Below, one piece after another: positions 16,433-24,033 of a DNA stretch of 64,000 bases. This DNA is from Oceanipulchritudo sp049975345 (GTDB lineage: Bacteria > Verrucomicrobiota > Verrucomicrobiia > Opitutales > Oceanipulchritudinaceae), in assembly GCA_049975345.1 (NCBI GenBank), contig JBNGDP010000001.1:62001-126000 (forward strand), in the 5' to 3' direction. Position numbers and translations under genes: made by a program. The notes beneath the pieces were generated by a model. The model did no database searches, had not been told where the DNA came from, and worked only from the letters and a program-made list of their open reading frames with translations. How positions within the stretch are numbered: position 1 is the stretch's first letter; the number at the start of each line of letters is the position of its first letter.

Positions 16433-17862
16433 GTGTCGATCCGCTTGCGCAGCGTTGCGCGGGTGATTCCAAGGAGAGCGCTGGCCTTGACCTGGTTGCC
16501 CTCTGTTTCCTTCAGTGCCCGCAGCGTGATCTCCTTTTCCACTGCCTGCAACAGGTGCGTGTCCACCCGGTCCCTCATCCGGGCATAGACACTGTCCAGA
16601 AGCTGGTCCAGGGAAGGGGCCGAACCGGTCTTTTCCACCACCTCGAAGGGGACCGGCGTGCATTTGTCCTGAACGGCATCAAGAATCTCCTGCGGCAGGT
16701 CCTTTTTCAGGATCGTTTCCCCCTGGGCCACCACGACCGACCGCTGAATCGTATTCTCAAGCTCGCGCACGTTTCCCGGCCAATTGTACTGACAAAGGAC
16801 CTCCAGCGCCTCCCGGGAGACGCGGCGGGCGCCGGCTCGCCGCTCCTTGATCAGCCGCTGCAGCATGAAGTCAACCAGTTCGGGAATATCGGACAAGCGG
16901 TCGCGCAGGCTCGGAAGGCGGATCCGCATGACATTGAGCCGGTAATAAAGATCCTCGCGGAATTCCTTCCTGCGGACCATGGTCTCCAGGTCCCGGTTGG
17001 TCGCGGCGATGAGGCGGACATCCACCTTGACCGTCTTCTCGCTGCCGACCCTCTGGATCTCCCCGTCCTGCAGGGCGCGGAGGATCTTCGTCTGGGTGGG
17101 CAGGGCCATGTCGCCGATCTCGTCAAGGAAAAGGGTTCCCCCGTCGCACAGTTCAAATTTCCCCAGCCGTTGCTGGGTCGCGCCGGTGAAGCTTCCCTTT
17201 TCATGGCCGAACAATTCCGATTCAATCAGGTTGTCCGGAATGGCGGCGCAATTGACCGCCATGAAGGGGTTGCCGGAGCGGAAGCTGTGCTGGTGGATGC
17301 AACGGGCCACCAGTTCCTTGCCGGTCCCGCTTTCACCGGTCACCATCACCGTCACGTTGCTGGTGGCCACCTGTCCGATGGCCTTGAACACCCCCTGCAT
17401 TGCCTCGGATGAGCCGACAATCCCCTCCTTGTAGTCATCGCTGTCCAGCAACGGTTCATAGGAAGACTTGGAACGGGACAGGTCCCGGTGGGATTGAATC
17501 GCCTTCTCCGTGAGCTCCAGGACTTTTTTCAAGTCGAACGGCTTGATGATGTAATCGAAGGCGCCGAATTTCATGGCCTCGATGGCGGTCTGGGTGGTCC
17601 CGAAGGCGGTCATGAGGATGACCATGGATTCCGGGGCGGTGCTTCTCAGGTGCTGGAGGGTTTCCAGCCCGTTCATCCCTTCCATCCGGTTGTCGAGGAA
17701 AATGACTTCGAAGACCTCCTTGCCGGCAAGTTCAATCCCTTTCTCCCCGCTCGAAGCCTCCTGAACCTCGTATCCCCTGGACGACAGGACGCGGTTCAGG
17801 GAATAACGAATCTCATCGTCATCATCGATCACGAGAATTCTCCCGCTCTTGCTCTCCGCCAT
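16411..17862 (-). CDS. NtrC-family sigma-54-dependent response regulator
   Basis: 483 residues in three domains. Residues 8-122 are a receiver with the acidic cluster VIDDDDE and phospho-acceptor Asp57 in FLDNRMEGMNG. A central AAA+ domain follows, with Walker A GESGTGKE, the sigma-54 contact loop GSFTGA (from EKGSFTGATQQR) and Walker B GTLFLDEIGDM. A C-terminal Fis-type helix-turn-helix reads KASALLGITRATLRKRIDTYGL. It activates transcription with RpoN, encoded 4 kb away. No histidine kinase gene is adjacent, so its partner is not in the window. The longest open frame starts at the ATG at 17862. Confidence 0.95.
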   Translation of the reverse strand: MAESKSGRILVIDDDDEIRYSLNRVLSSRGYEVQEASSGEKGIELAGKEVFEVIFLDNRMEGMNGLETLQHLRSTAPESMVILMTAFGTTQTAIEAMKFGAFDYIIKPFDLKKVLELTEKAIQSHRDLSRSKSSYEPLLDSDDYKEGIVGSSEAMQGVFKAIGQVATSNVTVMVTGESGTGKELVARCIHQHSFRSGNPFMAVNCAAIPDNLIESELFGHEKGSFTGATQQRLGKFELCDGGTLFLDEIGDMALPTQTKILRALQDGEIQRVGSEKTVKVDVRLIAATNRDLETMVRRKEFREDLYYRLNVMRIRLPSLRDRLSDIPELVDFMLQRLIKERRAGARRVSREALEVLCQYNWPGNVRELENTIQRSVVVAQGETILKKDLPQEILDAVQDKCTPVPFEVVEKTGSAPSLDQLLDSVYARMRDRVDTHLLQAVEKEITLRALKETEGNQVKASALLGITRATLRKRIDTYGLTGF

Positions 17863-17917
17863 GATGCGGAATTGGAGATTGCCGGAGCGGACGGGTCAAG
17901 CCAAGTTGATCCGCCGC

Positions 17918-18883
17918 CTACTCCGGCTGCGGGACCGTCTCGGTGATGTGGGAAAGGACCCCTTCCACGCGGCGCCGTTCCTCAAGGGGGTCGCTGCCGT
18001 GCGCGGTCGATTTGAGCCGGTGGCCGCATATGGGCACGAGCATCGCCCGCACGTCCGCGGGCAACACGAATTCCCGCCCGTGGAACAACGCCCGCGCCTG
18101 GCTTGCCGCCTTCAGGGCAAGGGCCCCGCGCGGACTGATCCCGCATTGGAAAGTGCTCTCGCTGCGGGTCGCGGCTATCAGCAGAAGAAGGTATTCCAGA
18201 ACGGATCTTTCGACAAAGACTCCGCCCACGCGTTCCTGCCAGCCGACCACCTCGCGAAGGGAAACCACGGGATCCTGTTCAATCTGGTCGTAGTGGCGGA
18301 AACCCGCATCCAGGATCTCCAACTCGTCCTCGTGGGAAGGATATCCCATTTCCAGCCGCATGAAAAAGCGGTCCATCTGGCTGTCCGGCAAGGGAAAGGT
18401 TCCCTCGAAATCCACGGGGTTCTGCGTGGCAAAGACCATGAACGGTTTTCCGATCTCGTGCGTCTTTCCGTCTATGGAAACACGGCCGCGGTCCATCGCC
18501 TCCAGAAGGGCGCTTTGTGTTTTCGGCGTGGTCCGGTTGATTTCGTCCGCCAGGATGAAACTGGCAAAAACCGGTCCGGGCTTGAACTCGAAGTCCCGCA
18601 GCTTCTCGTTGTAGACCGACACTCCGAGAACATCCGCCGGCAGGAGGTCGCTCGTGAACTGGATGCGCTGGAAACTCCCGTCCAACGCGCGGGCCAGGGC
18701 ATAGGCAAGGGTCGTCTTGCCCATTCCGGGAAGATCCTCGATCAGAAGATGTCCACCGCCAAGAAGGCAAATCAGCACCTTCTCGATCACATCGCCCTTG
18801 CCGCGGATGACCGACTCCATCCGCGCCCTCAGCGCATCCAGGGCGGTATGGATCTCCGCGGTCTTGCCCTCCTCCGTGTTCAT
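17918..18883 (-). CDS. MoxR-family AAA+ ATPase
   Basis: 321 residues from the ATG at 18883. Walker A LIEDLPGMGKTTLA, Walker B SFILADEINR, the sensor-1 ATQNP block and the arginine region AATRSESTFQCGISPRGAL are typical of MoxR, a chaperone-like ATPase usually followed by DUF58 and von Willebrand A genes. Those partners are not downstream on this strand; a regulator of the NtrC type is. Its upstream flank holds a strong terminator hairpin whose 3' arm includes the only good ribosome-binding sequence, so translation or readthrough may be controlled there. Confidence 0.92.
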   Translation of the reverse strand: MNTEEGKTAEIHTALDALRARMESVIRGKGDVIEKVLICLLGGGHLLIEDLPGMGKTTLAYALARALDGSFQRIQFTSDLLPADVLGVSVYNEKLRDFEFKPGPVFASFILADEINRTTPKTQSALLEAMDRGRVSIDGKTHEIGKPFMVFATQNPVDFEGTFPLPDSQMDRFFMRLEMGYPSHEDELEILDAGFRHYDQIEQDPVVSLREVVGWQERVGGVFVERSVLEYLLLLIAATRSESTFQCGISPRGALALKAASQARALFHGREFVLPADVRAMLVPICGHRLKSTAHGSDPLEERRRVEGVLSHITETVPQPE

Positions 18884-18886
18884 CTG

Positions 18887-18915
18887 AAAAAAATCCCCCT
18901 CGGGGGAGGGGGATT
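18887..18915 (-). terminator. Rho-independent terminator of the H1-like gene, overlapping the moxR leader
   Basis: On the minus strand the stem AATCCCCCT / AGGGGGATT (plus-strand 18907-18915 and 18892-18900) is a perfect 9-base hairpin with a 6-base loop, followed by seven T (plus-strand A at 18887-18893, partly shared with the stem). It lies 35 bases after the H1-like stop and 4 bases before the moxR start. The stem's 3' arm AGGGGGA is also the best Shine-Dalgarno candidate for moxR. Confidence 0.85.
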
Positions 18916-18950
18916 GTCGCAATTAATCAATGGGATAACAACCCAAGTGT

Positions 18951-19793
18951 TTACTTTTTCTTGCCAGCGCGCTTTTTCTTCGCGGCCTTTTTGACAACCT
19001 TCTTGGCGGCTTTCTTGGCCGGCTTGCGGGCTGTCTTTTTCTTCGCCGCCTTTTTGGCAACCTTCTTCTTGGCGGCCTTCTTCACGGCCTTTTTCTTGGC
19101 CGGCTTTTTCGCCACCTTCTTCTTGGCCACCTTCTTGGCAGCCTTCTTGGCAGCCTTCTTGGCCACCTTCTTCTTGGCCTTGCGGGCCACGGTCTTGCGA
19201 GCGGCCTTCTTCTTGGCGGCCTTCTTGGCGGCCTTCTTCACGGCCGGCTTTTTCGCCACCTTCTTCTTGGCGGCCTTCTTCACGGCCGGCTTTTTCGCCA
19301 CCTTCCTCTTGGCGGCCTTTTTCACGACCTTTTTCCTGGCCGGCTTACGGGCCGCCTTCTTGGCAACCTTCTTTTTCGCCGCCTTTTTCGGGGCAGCTTT
19401 CTTGACCGCCTTGCGAGCGCGCTTGGCAGCCGCCTTCTCGGCGGGTTTGGCTTTTTTTGAAGCTAACGCCATTTTCAGTTCCTTTTGTACGGTTTTTTTC
19501 GATGTGGATTCCATCAGGGATTCCAACGCCATCCGAATCAGGTGAGCCATGCTCACCTGTTCGGACTTGGAGATTTTTTCCAATGACCCACGTTTGTCGT
19601 CCGCCAATCGAACGGAGAGTTGGCGGCGTTCGCCTCCCGCTTTGCGGGCGGTCTTCTTGTAATCGAACTGGTCGATCGCGTAGTCGATGAGTTTCGAGAA
19701 GGAAACGCCCCCGAGATTTTTGCGGAGCTTTTCGAGACTGGACGCCAGATCGGCATCAATCTCGAAACTCAGTGGTGTAGTTTTTGATTTCAT
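18951..19793 (-). CDS. Histone H1-like Lys/Ala-rich protein with tandem ribbon-helix-helix-like N-terminus
   Basis: 280 residues. From about residue 112 to the end it is almost entirely Lys, Ala, Arg, Pro and Val in AKKA/AKKPA repeats, like the tails of eukaryotic H1 and bacterial H1-like DNA-binding proteins. The N-terminus is unusual: residues 7-44 (strand PLSFEI, two helices ending SFSKLIDYAIDQF) and 58-95 (strand QLSVRL, helices ending SMAHLIRMALESLM) each look like a ribbon-helix-helix DNA-binding unit. A 14-residue (42-base) tandem duplication lies at 19225-19308. Start: ATG at 19793 with AGGGAG about 5 bases upstream; a GTG at 19799 is also in frame. It is probably an abundant nucleoid protein, with a strong terminator downstream. 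Confidence 0.8.
   Translation of the reverse strand: MKSKTTPLSFEIDADLASSLEKLRKNLGGVSFSKLIDYAIDQFDYKKTARKAGGERRQLSVRLADDKRGSLEKISKSEQVSMAHLIRMALESLMESTSKKTVQKELKMALASKKAKPAEKAAAKRARKAVKKAAPKKAAKKKVAKKAARKPARKKVVKKAAKRKVAKKPAVKKAAKKKVAKKPAVKKAAKKAAKKKAARKTVARKAKKKVAKKAAKKAAKKVAKKKVAKKPAKKKAVKKAAKKKVAKKAAKKKTARKPAKKAAKKVVKKAAKKKRAGKKK
19225..19308 (-). repeat. 42-bp tandem duplication inside the H1-like tail
   Basis: Two nearly identical 42-base units (starting at 19225 and 19267) encode VAKKPAVKKAAKKK twice. They differ at about one base near the end (TTCTTC versus TTCCTC). This is recent slippage-type growth of the low-complexity tail. Confidence 0.8.
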
Positions 19794-19977
19794 CTGCACT
19801 CCCTTGTATTGGATTCAGAATACCCGGATACAAACGTTTACAATGTCTTTATGAAAATTCAACAAAAAAAGTATTGATTAATTCGTGTGCATCCATCTAA
19901 CGCAAACCGAACGTGGTTGTCCCCGGGAAGGACAGCGTCTTTTGCGCCATGAGAAATCACTACAACGAGTGGCGTCC
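19794..19977 (-). other. Intergenic leader of the H1-like gene
   Basis: This 184-base spacer separates the LolA-like gene from the H1-like gene on the minus strand. The half nearest the H1-like gene is clearly AT-rich compared with the window and should hold its promoter, but I cannot place a convincing -35/-10 pair. AGGGAG sits just before the start. No RNA gene or repeat was seen. Confidence 0.5.
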
Positions 19978-20790
19978 TCAGGGGAGAAGGGAAAAGGAAT
20001 CGACGACGAGCTTGAGGCTTTCTCGCGTCGGACGAAGCTCCCAGTTGATCTCGTTGAACATCCATTCCCCGGCGAACTTGCCGAACCCGCCGACACGCAC
20101 CCGTTTCACGAGGTTTCCGTCGAAGTCGAAAAGGGAGGCCTTGAGAAGGGCGGCGTAATCCTCGTCGACCGTCACCACCACCTTTGACGGGAACGCCTCT
20201 TTCTCCGGATTGAAAAGGGCGAAGCGATGGGCGGGCCTGCCGAGGTGACGTTCGGGCCCGAGATAGACGCGCCGTTCCCAATGCAGGTACGGCATGAGAA
20301 GATCCTGCCAGGTCACGGGAAGAAGATCCATGAAGGGTTCATGCAACTGCTCCGTGGAGAGCCGTTCCATCACGCGATTCCCGGCATCATCTTCCGCAGG
20401 AAGGAAAACCCCCTCCGGAAGGACAACGGATTCCCTGACGATGGGCCGGCCGTTGATCGGCTTGAGCGTTATGGTGGAACGTTCCCCCGCAAAGGACCAG
20501 TTTCCATCGAGATGAAAACCATAGGACTCGGAGGACCGGTCGGGGGGGCGGTGGACCAGGGTTCCCGACAAGGCAAACCGTCCCACTTCGCGTCCGAGAA
20601 GAAAAGCGTGCCAGACGCGTTCGCCGTCCTCCTCACTCAGGACGGAGGGATCCTCCCGGTTCGGGGCCTCCCTGAATTTGAACTGCGCGTGACTGGCGTT
20701 GGAGGAAAGAAGAAGGAGCAGAAACGGGAGGACAAATGAAAACAGCCCGCCCCGGAGCAAGCGGGACGGACTGTTGCGGAAATTCATCAA
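19978..20790 (-). CDS. LolA-like exported outer-membrane lipoprotein-sorting protein
   Basis: 270 residues. A signal peptide of about 35 residues ends near SSNASHAQ. The rest is beta-rich, with alternating strands such as SYGFHLDGNWSF, STITLKPING and HRFALFNPEK, and ends with GEWMFNEINWELRPTRESLKLVVDSFSLLP, matching the half-barrel LolA-like (COG2834) proteins that carry lipoproteins or other lipids across the periplasm. The exact cargo is unknown and LolA identity is only architectural. It lies 27 bases after secG in the same direction and is probably the last gene of that run. Confidence 0.6.
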   Translation of the reverse strand: MMNFRNSPSRLLRGGLFSFVLPFLLLLLSSNASHAQFKFREAPNREDPSVLSEEDGERVWHAFLLGREVGRFALSGTLVHRPPDRSSESYGFHLDGNWSFAGERSTITLKPINGRPIVRESVVLPEGVFLPAEDDAGNRVMERLSTEQLHEPFMDLLPVTWQDLLMPYLHWERRVYLGPERHLGRPAHRFALFNPEKEAFPSKVVVTVDEDYAALLKASLFDFDGNLVKRVRVGGFGKFAGEWMFNEINWELRPTRESLKLVVDSFSLLP

Positions 20791-20817
20791 TGGGGAAGGT
20801 CGGGGGAGACCCGGTAA

Positions 20818-21216
20818 TCAGGGGGCGGGCACAACCGGTTCCTCTTCCAGGGGCGCGGCGTCCTCCGCGGCCTCGGATGGAACATCACCGGTGGAGGGAG
20901 CCGGTTCGGCTGCCTGGGCCGCGACGGGAATGTCGGGAAGGTCCGCCTCGGTGGTATCACCGGAAAAACGCCCCCGGCTCATGTAGAGGAGATAGAGGAG
21001 GAGGGAAATGATGAAGAAGGCGAAAGCCGACCACTTGGTGGCGCGGGTCAGGACATTCGTGGTTTCCGCACCGAAGGCGGATTCGGTGACGCCTCCGCCA
21101 AAGGCCGAACCCATGCCGGAATTCGTGTTCGCCCGCTGCATGAGGATCACCAGCACCATGAAGAGGCTGATGATAATCAGGACAAAGGTCAGAAGGGAGA
21201 TGAGGATATTGATCAT
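20818..21216 (-). CDS. secG: Protein translocase subunit SecG
   Basis: 132 residues. Two membrane segments (residues 4-25, ISLLTFVLIIISLFMVLVIL, and about 62-80) flank the hallmark cytoplasmic loop QRANTNSGMGSAFGGG. SecG helps SecYE with SecA-driven export. The C-terminal 45 residues are acidic and Ala/Pro/Glu-rich, longer than in E. coli SecG. It follows parB after a weak terminator-like hairpin and precedes the LolA-like gene. Confidence 0.93.
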   Translation of the reverse strand: MINILISLLTFVLIIISLFMVLVILMQRANTNSGMGSAFGGGVTESAFGAETTNVLTRATKWSAFAFFIISLLLYLLYMSRGRFSGDTTEADLPDIPVAAQAAEPAPSTGDVPSEAAEDAAPLEEEPVVPAP

Positions 21217-21235
21217 TGGGTGTTCCTCTGATTGG

Positions 21236-21257
21236 AAAAACCGCTTACGCTGGCGGT
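21236..21257 (-). terminator. Weak terminator-like hairpin between parB and secG
   Basis: Read on the minus strand, ACCGC and GCGGT form a 5-base stem with an 8-base loop followed by a run of five T (plus-strand A at 21236-21240). The stem is short, so termination would be partial at best. Confidence 0.35.
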
Positions 21258-21310
21258 AGCCGTTTCAAGTTTCAAGTAAATTCTCCACCGGCCCCCGGCC
21301 CCCTTGCGGC

Positions 21311-22363
21311 CTAGTGGAGGCCCATTTTCTCCATGATGCGCTGCAAGTCATCGTTGCCGTAGTACTCAATGATGATCCGGCCCTTTTTCGGCGTGTGTTT
21401 CAGCACGACGCGGGTGCTGAAGGTTGAGGAAAGCTGTTTCTGAAGATCGTTGATGGCCACTTCCTCGTCCGCGGGAACCGGGGATCGCGATTTGCCGGGC
21501 CGCTCGGCCCGTGACTTGAGGCGCTCAACCTGGCGTTCGAGGTCCCGAACGCTCCATCCCCGCTCGATGGACTCGCGTGCGAGCAGGAGGCGGTTTTCGG
21601 GATTCTCCAGTCCGAGGAGCACCTTGGCATGACCAACGGAGACAAGCCCCTTGATGAGGTAGCCCTGGATCTCGCGGGCCAGCTGCAGGAGGCGCAGGGC
21701 ATTGGCCACGGAGGCACGGCTGCGCCCGACCCGTTCAGCGGCCTGCTCCTGGGTGAGGTCGAAGTCCTTCATGAGGCTGGCGTACCCCATGGCCTCCTCG
21801 ATGGGGTTCAGGTCTTCGCGCTGCAGGTTCTCGATGAGGGAGAGGACGGCGCTGGAGGATTCGGAGGCCTCGATCACCCGGGCCGGAATCTGTTTCAACT
21901 TCAGGCTCTGACAGGCGCGCCAGCGACGCTCGCCGGCCACCAGCTCGAACTTGTCCTCCCGCTTGCGCACCACAACCGGCTGCAGCAGTCCCTCGGACCG
22001 GATGCTGTCGGCAAGCTCCTTGAGGCTGTCCTCGGGGAATTCCCTCCTTGGCTGGTGCGGATTGGGGATGATGCGGTTGACCGCAATCTCATACAGCCCG
22101 AGGGCCGTCTCCCGCGGTTCCGCATCCTCCTTGCCCGGAAAGGGGATCGTTCCTTCCGGAAGGGTCGCGCCCGCCGATGCCGGTTGTTTCGGATCGGCCT
22201 TGGTTTTGCGCGCCGGGGCCGCCTTCTTCCTTGAATTGCTTTTCTTTTTGGCGGTTTTGCCCGGGCTTTTCGCGGTTTTTTTTCCGCCGGACGAGGGCTG
22301 CGGGGAGACGCCCCCGCTGATCAGTGAGCCCAGTCCTCTTCCCAATCCTGTCTTCTTGGTCAT
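21311..22363 (-). CDS. parB: Chromosome partitioning protein ParB
   Basis: 350 residues. The N-terminus GLGRGLGSLISG is the ParA-contact motif of chromosomal ParB. A Lys/Ser/Pro-rich linker (about 15-75) leads to the CTPase/parS domain: VNRIIPNPHQPRREFPEDSLKELADSI, LVAGERRWRAC and the helix-turn-helix EQAAERVGRSRASVANALRLLQL. The C-terminal dimer segment ends YYGNDDLQRIMEKMG. It helps segregate chromosome origins. parA, which normally lies next to it, is not adjacent here; the upstream neighbour is a LysM protein 4 bases away. Confidence 0.95.
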   Translation of the reverse strand: MTKKTGLGRGLGSLISGGVSPQPSSGGKKTAKSPGKTAKKKSNSRKKAAPARKTKADPKQPASAGATLPEGTIPFPGKEDAEPRETALGLYEIAVNRIIPNPHQPRREFPEDSLKELADSIRSEGLLQPVVVRKREDKFELVAGERRWRACQSLKLKQIPARVIEASESSSAVLSLIENLQREDLNPIEEAMGYASLMKDFDLTQEQAAERVGRSRASVANALRLLQLAREIQGYLIKGLVSVGHAKVLLGLENPENRLLLARESIERGWSVRDLERQVERLKSRAERPGKSRSPVPADEEVAINDLQKQLSSTFSTRVVLKHTPKKGRIIIEYYGNDDLQRIMEKMGLH

Positions 22364-22367
22364 GTCG

Positions 22368-22976
22368 TTAATTTTTCAAGGGGATAAACAACTCCTGTCC
22401 CGGATAAATGATATCCGAGGAAAGCCGGTTCGCATTGCGGATCCAATCCACCTTTGACCCGAGCTGCCGGGCGATGCGCGCCAGGGTATCGCCGCTTTTC
22501 ACCGTGTAGGTCGTACCCGTGCGGGGATAATCATCACTGAAGACGATCACCTGCTCCAGCTGCGGCTGCCCTTCAATGGCCTTGGAGAGTGCGCTGATGG
22601 CTTTCTGGGTCTGCTCGGCGAGCGCCTCGATCTCCTTCGAAACCTCGTTCACGAGGGTTTGCCGGCTTTGCTGGTTGACCGACTGGATCCGGTTTTCAAA
22701 TTCCCGCAGCACCCCGTTCAGCTGTTCGATGCTCACGGAGTCGCTGGTTCCTCCGGCCAGCTGCTCCTGGACCCATTGCCGGGTTTCCCGGTTTTCCCGG
22801 CGGAGGGCTTCCACCTCGAGACGAAGGGACCGGATGACCTGGTCGAGGCGGTCGACATCGCTGCGGAGATTGGCCAACTGGACATTGACCGGCGACATCT
22901 GGGCCTGCACGGGAACGGCAAGAAGGCCGATGCCCCCGGCCAGGAGCATCAGGAGTCGAAAAGGTCTGCGGTTCAT
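22368..22976 (-). CDS. Exported coiled-coil protein with C-terminal LysM domain
   Basis: 202 residues from the ATG at 22976, which gives a good signal peptide (RLLMLLAGGIGLLAVPVQAQ). Residues 30-140 are a heptad-rich coiled coil (LRSDVDRLDQVIRSLRLEVEALRRENRETR). The last 46 residues are a LysM peptidoglycan-binding domain (TYTVKSGDTLARIARQLGS...NRLSSDIIYPGQELFIPL). It should be a periplasmic cell-wall-associated protein; the partner of the coiled coil is unknown. It lies between fmt (64 bases) and parB (4 bases). Confidence 0.85.
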   Translation of the reverse strand: MNRRPFRLLMLLAGGIGLLAVPVQAQMSPVNVQLANLRSDVDRLDQVIRSLRLEVEALRRENRETRQWVQEQLAGGTSDSVSIEQLNGVLREFENRIQSVNQQSRQTLVNEVSKEIEALAEQTQKAISALSKAIEGQPQLEQVIVFSDDYPRTGTTYTVKSGDTLARIARQLGSKVDWIRNANRLSSDIIYPGQELFIPLKN

Positions 22977-23040
22977 AAGAAGGGGTATTGTCAAAAATAC
23001 GGGGAGGGTCAACGACCTAAAAGGGGTCGGCCTGTGAATT

Positions 23041-24033
23041 TCATTGCCTTCGGAAGGGAAAGGGGCGCCCGGATTCAAGCGGCCTCATTTCGCGACTCTC
23101 CAGAAGGGAACCCTCGGGAATGGAAAAGCCGCGCAGAAAGTCATCGGCAGCCATCGGCCTGCCTCCCGGACGCTGCAGGGTGATCAGGTGCAGCGCCCCC
23201 ACGCCGCAGGCGATGCAGGCACGGCCCGCGGTCGAGATGAAGAAATGTCCGGGAGGGCCGGGGGAAACACCCTCCTCCACGGCCCCGGCCTCCAGAACAC
23301 GGATTTCGGTGTCATGGAAGGGAAAACGGGTTCCCGGCCATGGCTGGAAGGCCCTCACACGGTTGGCTAACCCCCTTGCCGGGGCATTGAAATCAAGGTG
23401 GCAATCCTCCTTGTCGATGATGCGGCAGTACGTCACCTCCGTCTCGTCCTGCTCGACAAAGCGCAGGGTTGCCCCGGCCAGGCCCCGGAGGCCCCGTTCA
23501 ACGAGGGGAACGCTGGCCCGCGCCAGTTTGTCATGAACCGTGAGGGAAGTGTCCTCCGGACAGACGGGGATCGTCTCCCTGTCGCAAACCGGTCCCGCGT
23601 CCAGCTTGGGAATGATGCGCATCAGGCTGATGCCGGTTTCCGCGAGCCCGAGCGCCACGGCGGTGTGGATCGGGGAAGGACCCCGAAGGCGGGGCAAGAG
23701 GGAGGCGTGAAGGTTCAGTACGCCAAGCGGCGGTTGTTCAAGGAAGCTCTTCGGAAGAATCTGCCCGTAAGCCATGACCAGGACATGGTCGATGGCCTTG
23801 CGCGCCAGGTACTCCACCTCCTGCGGACCGCACTTGAGCGGCTGGTGAACCGGCAGGCCGTGCTCCAGCGCCCATTGCTTGACGGCGTTCGGCCGGAGGT
23901 GCATTCCCCTTCCGCTTGGCCGGTCCGGCTGGGTGAATACCGATTCCAGCTCGAATCCCGCCGGGTTCCCTTCCAGAAGGGCATCCAGCAAGGGAAGGGC
24001 GATCGGATCGGATCCCATGAAGACCAGCTTCAC
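23041..24033 (-). CDS. fmt: Methionyl-tRNA formyltransferase
   Basis: Formylates the initiator Met-tRNA using 10-formyl-tetrahydrofolate. 330 residues with the N-terminal KLVFMGSDPIALPLL, the QPDRPSGRGMHLRPNAVK loop, the catalytic block VLNLHASLLPRLRGPSPIHTAV (Asn-His) and IIPKLDAGPV. The C-terminal domain is present and of normal length, so no truncation. It overlaps der by 4 bases (ATGA), so the two are coupled. Confidence 0.95.
   Translation of the reverse strand: MKLVFMGSDPIALPLLDALLEGNPAGFELESVFTQPDRPSGRGMHLRPNAVKQWALEHGLPVHQPLKCGPQEVEYLARKAIDHVLVMAYGQILPKSFLEQPPLGVLNLHASLLPRLRGPSPIHTAVALGLAETGISLMRIIPKLDAGPVCDRETIPVCPEDTSLTVHDKLARASVPLVERGLRGLAGATLRFVEQDETEVTYCRIIDKEDCHLDFNAPARGLANRVRAFQPWPGTRFPFHDTEIRVLEAGAVEEGVSPGPPGHFFISTAGRACIACGVGALHLITLQRPGGRPMAADDFLRGFSIPEGSLLESREMRPLESGRPFPFRRQ

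Noticed and set aside
18961..19545. Phe/Ala-rich, membrane-like open frame opposite the H1-like gene
   Set aside because: The hydrophobic look is simply the complement of AAG/GCC codons in the Lys/Ala tail.
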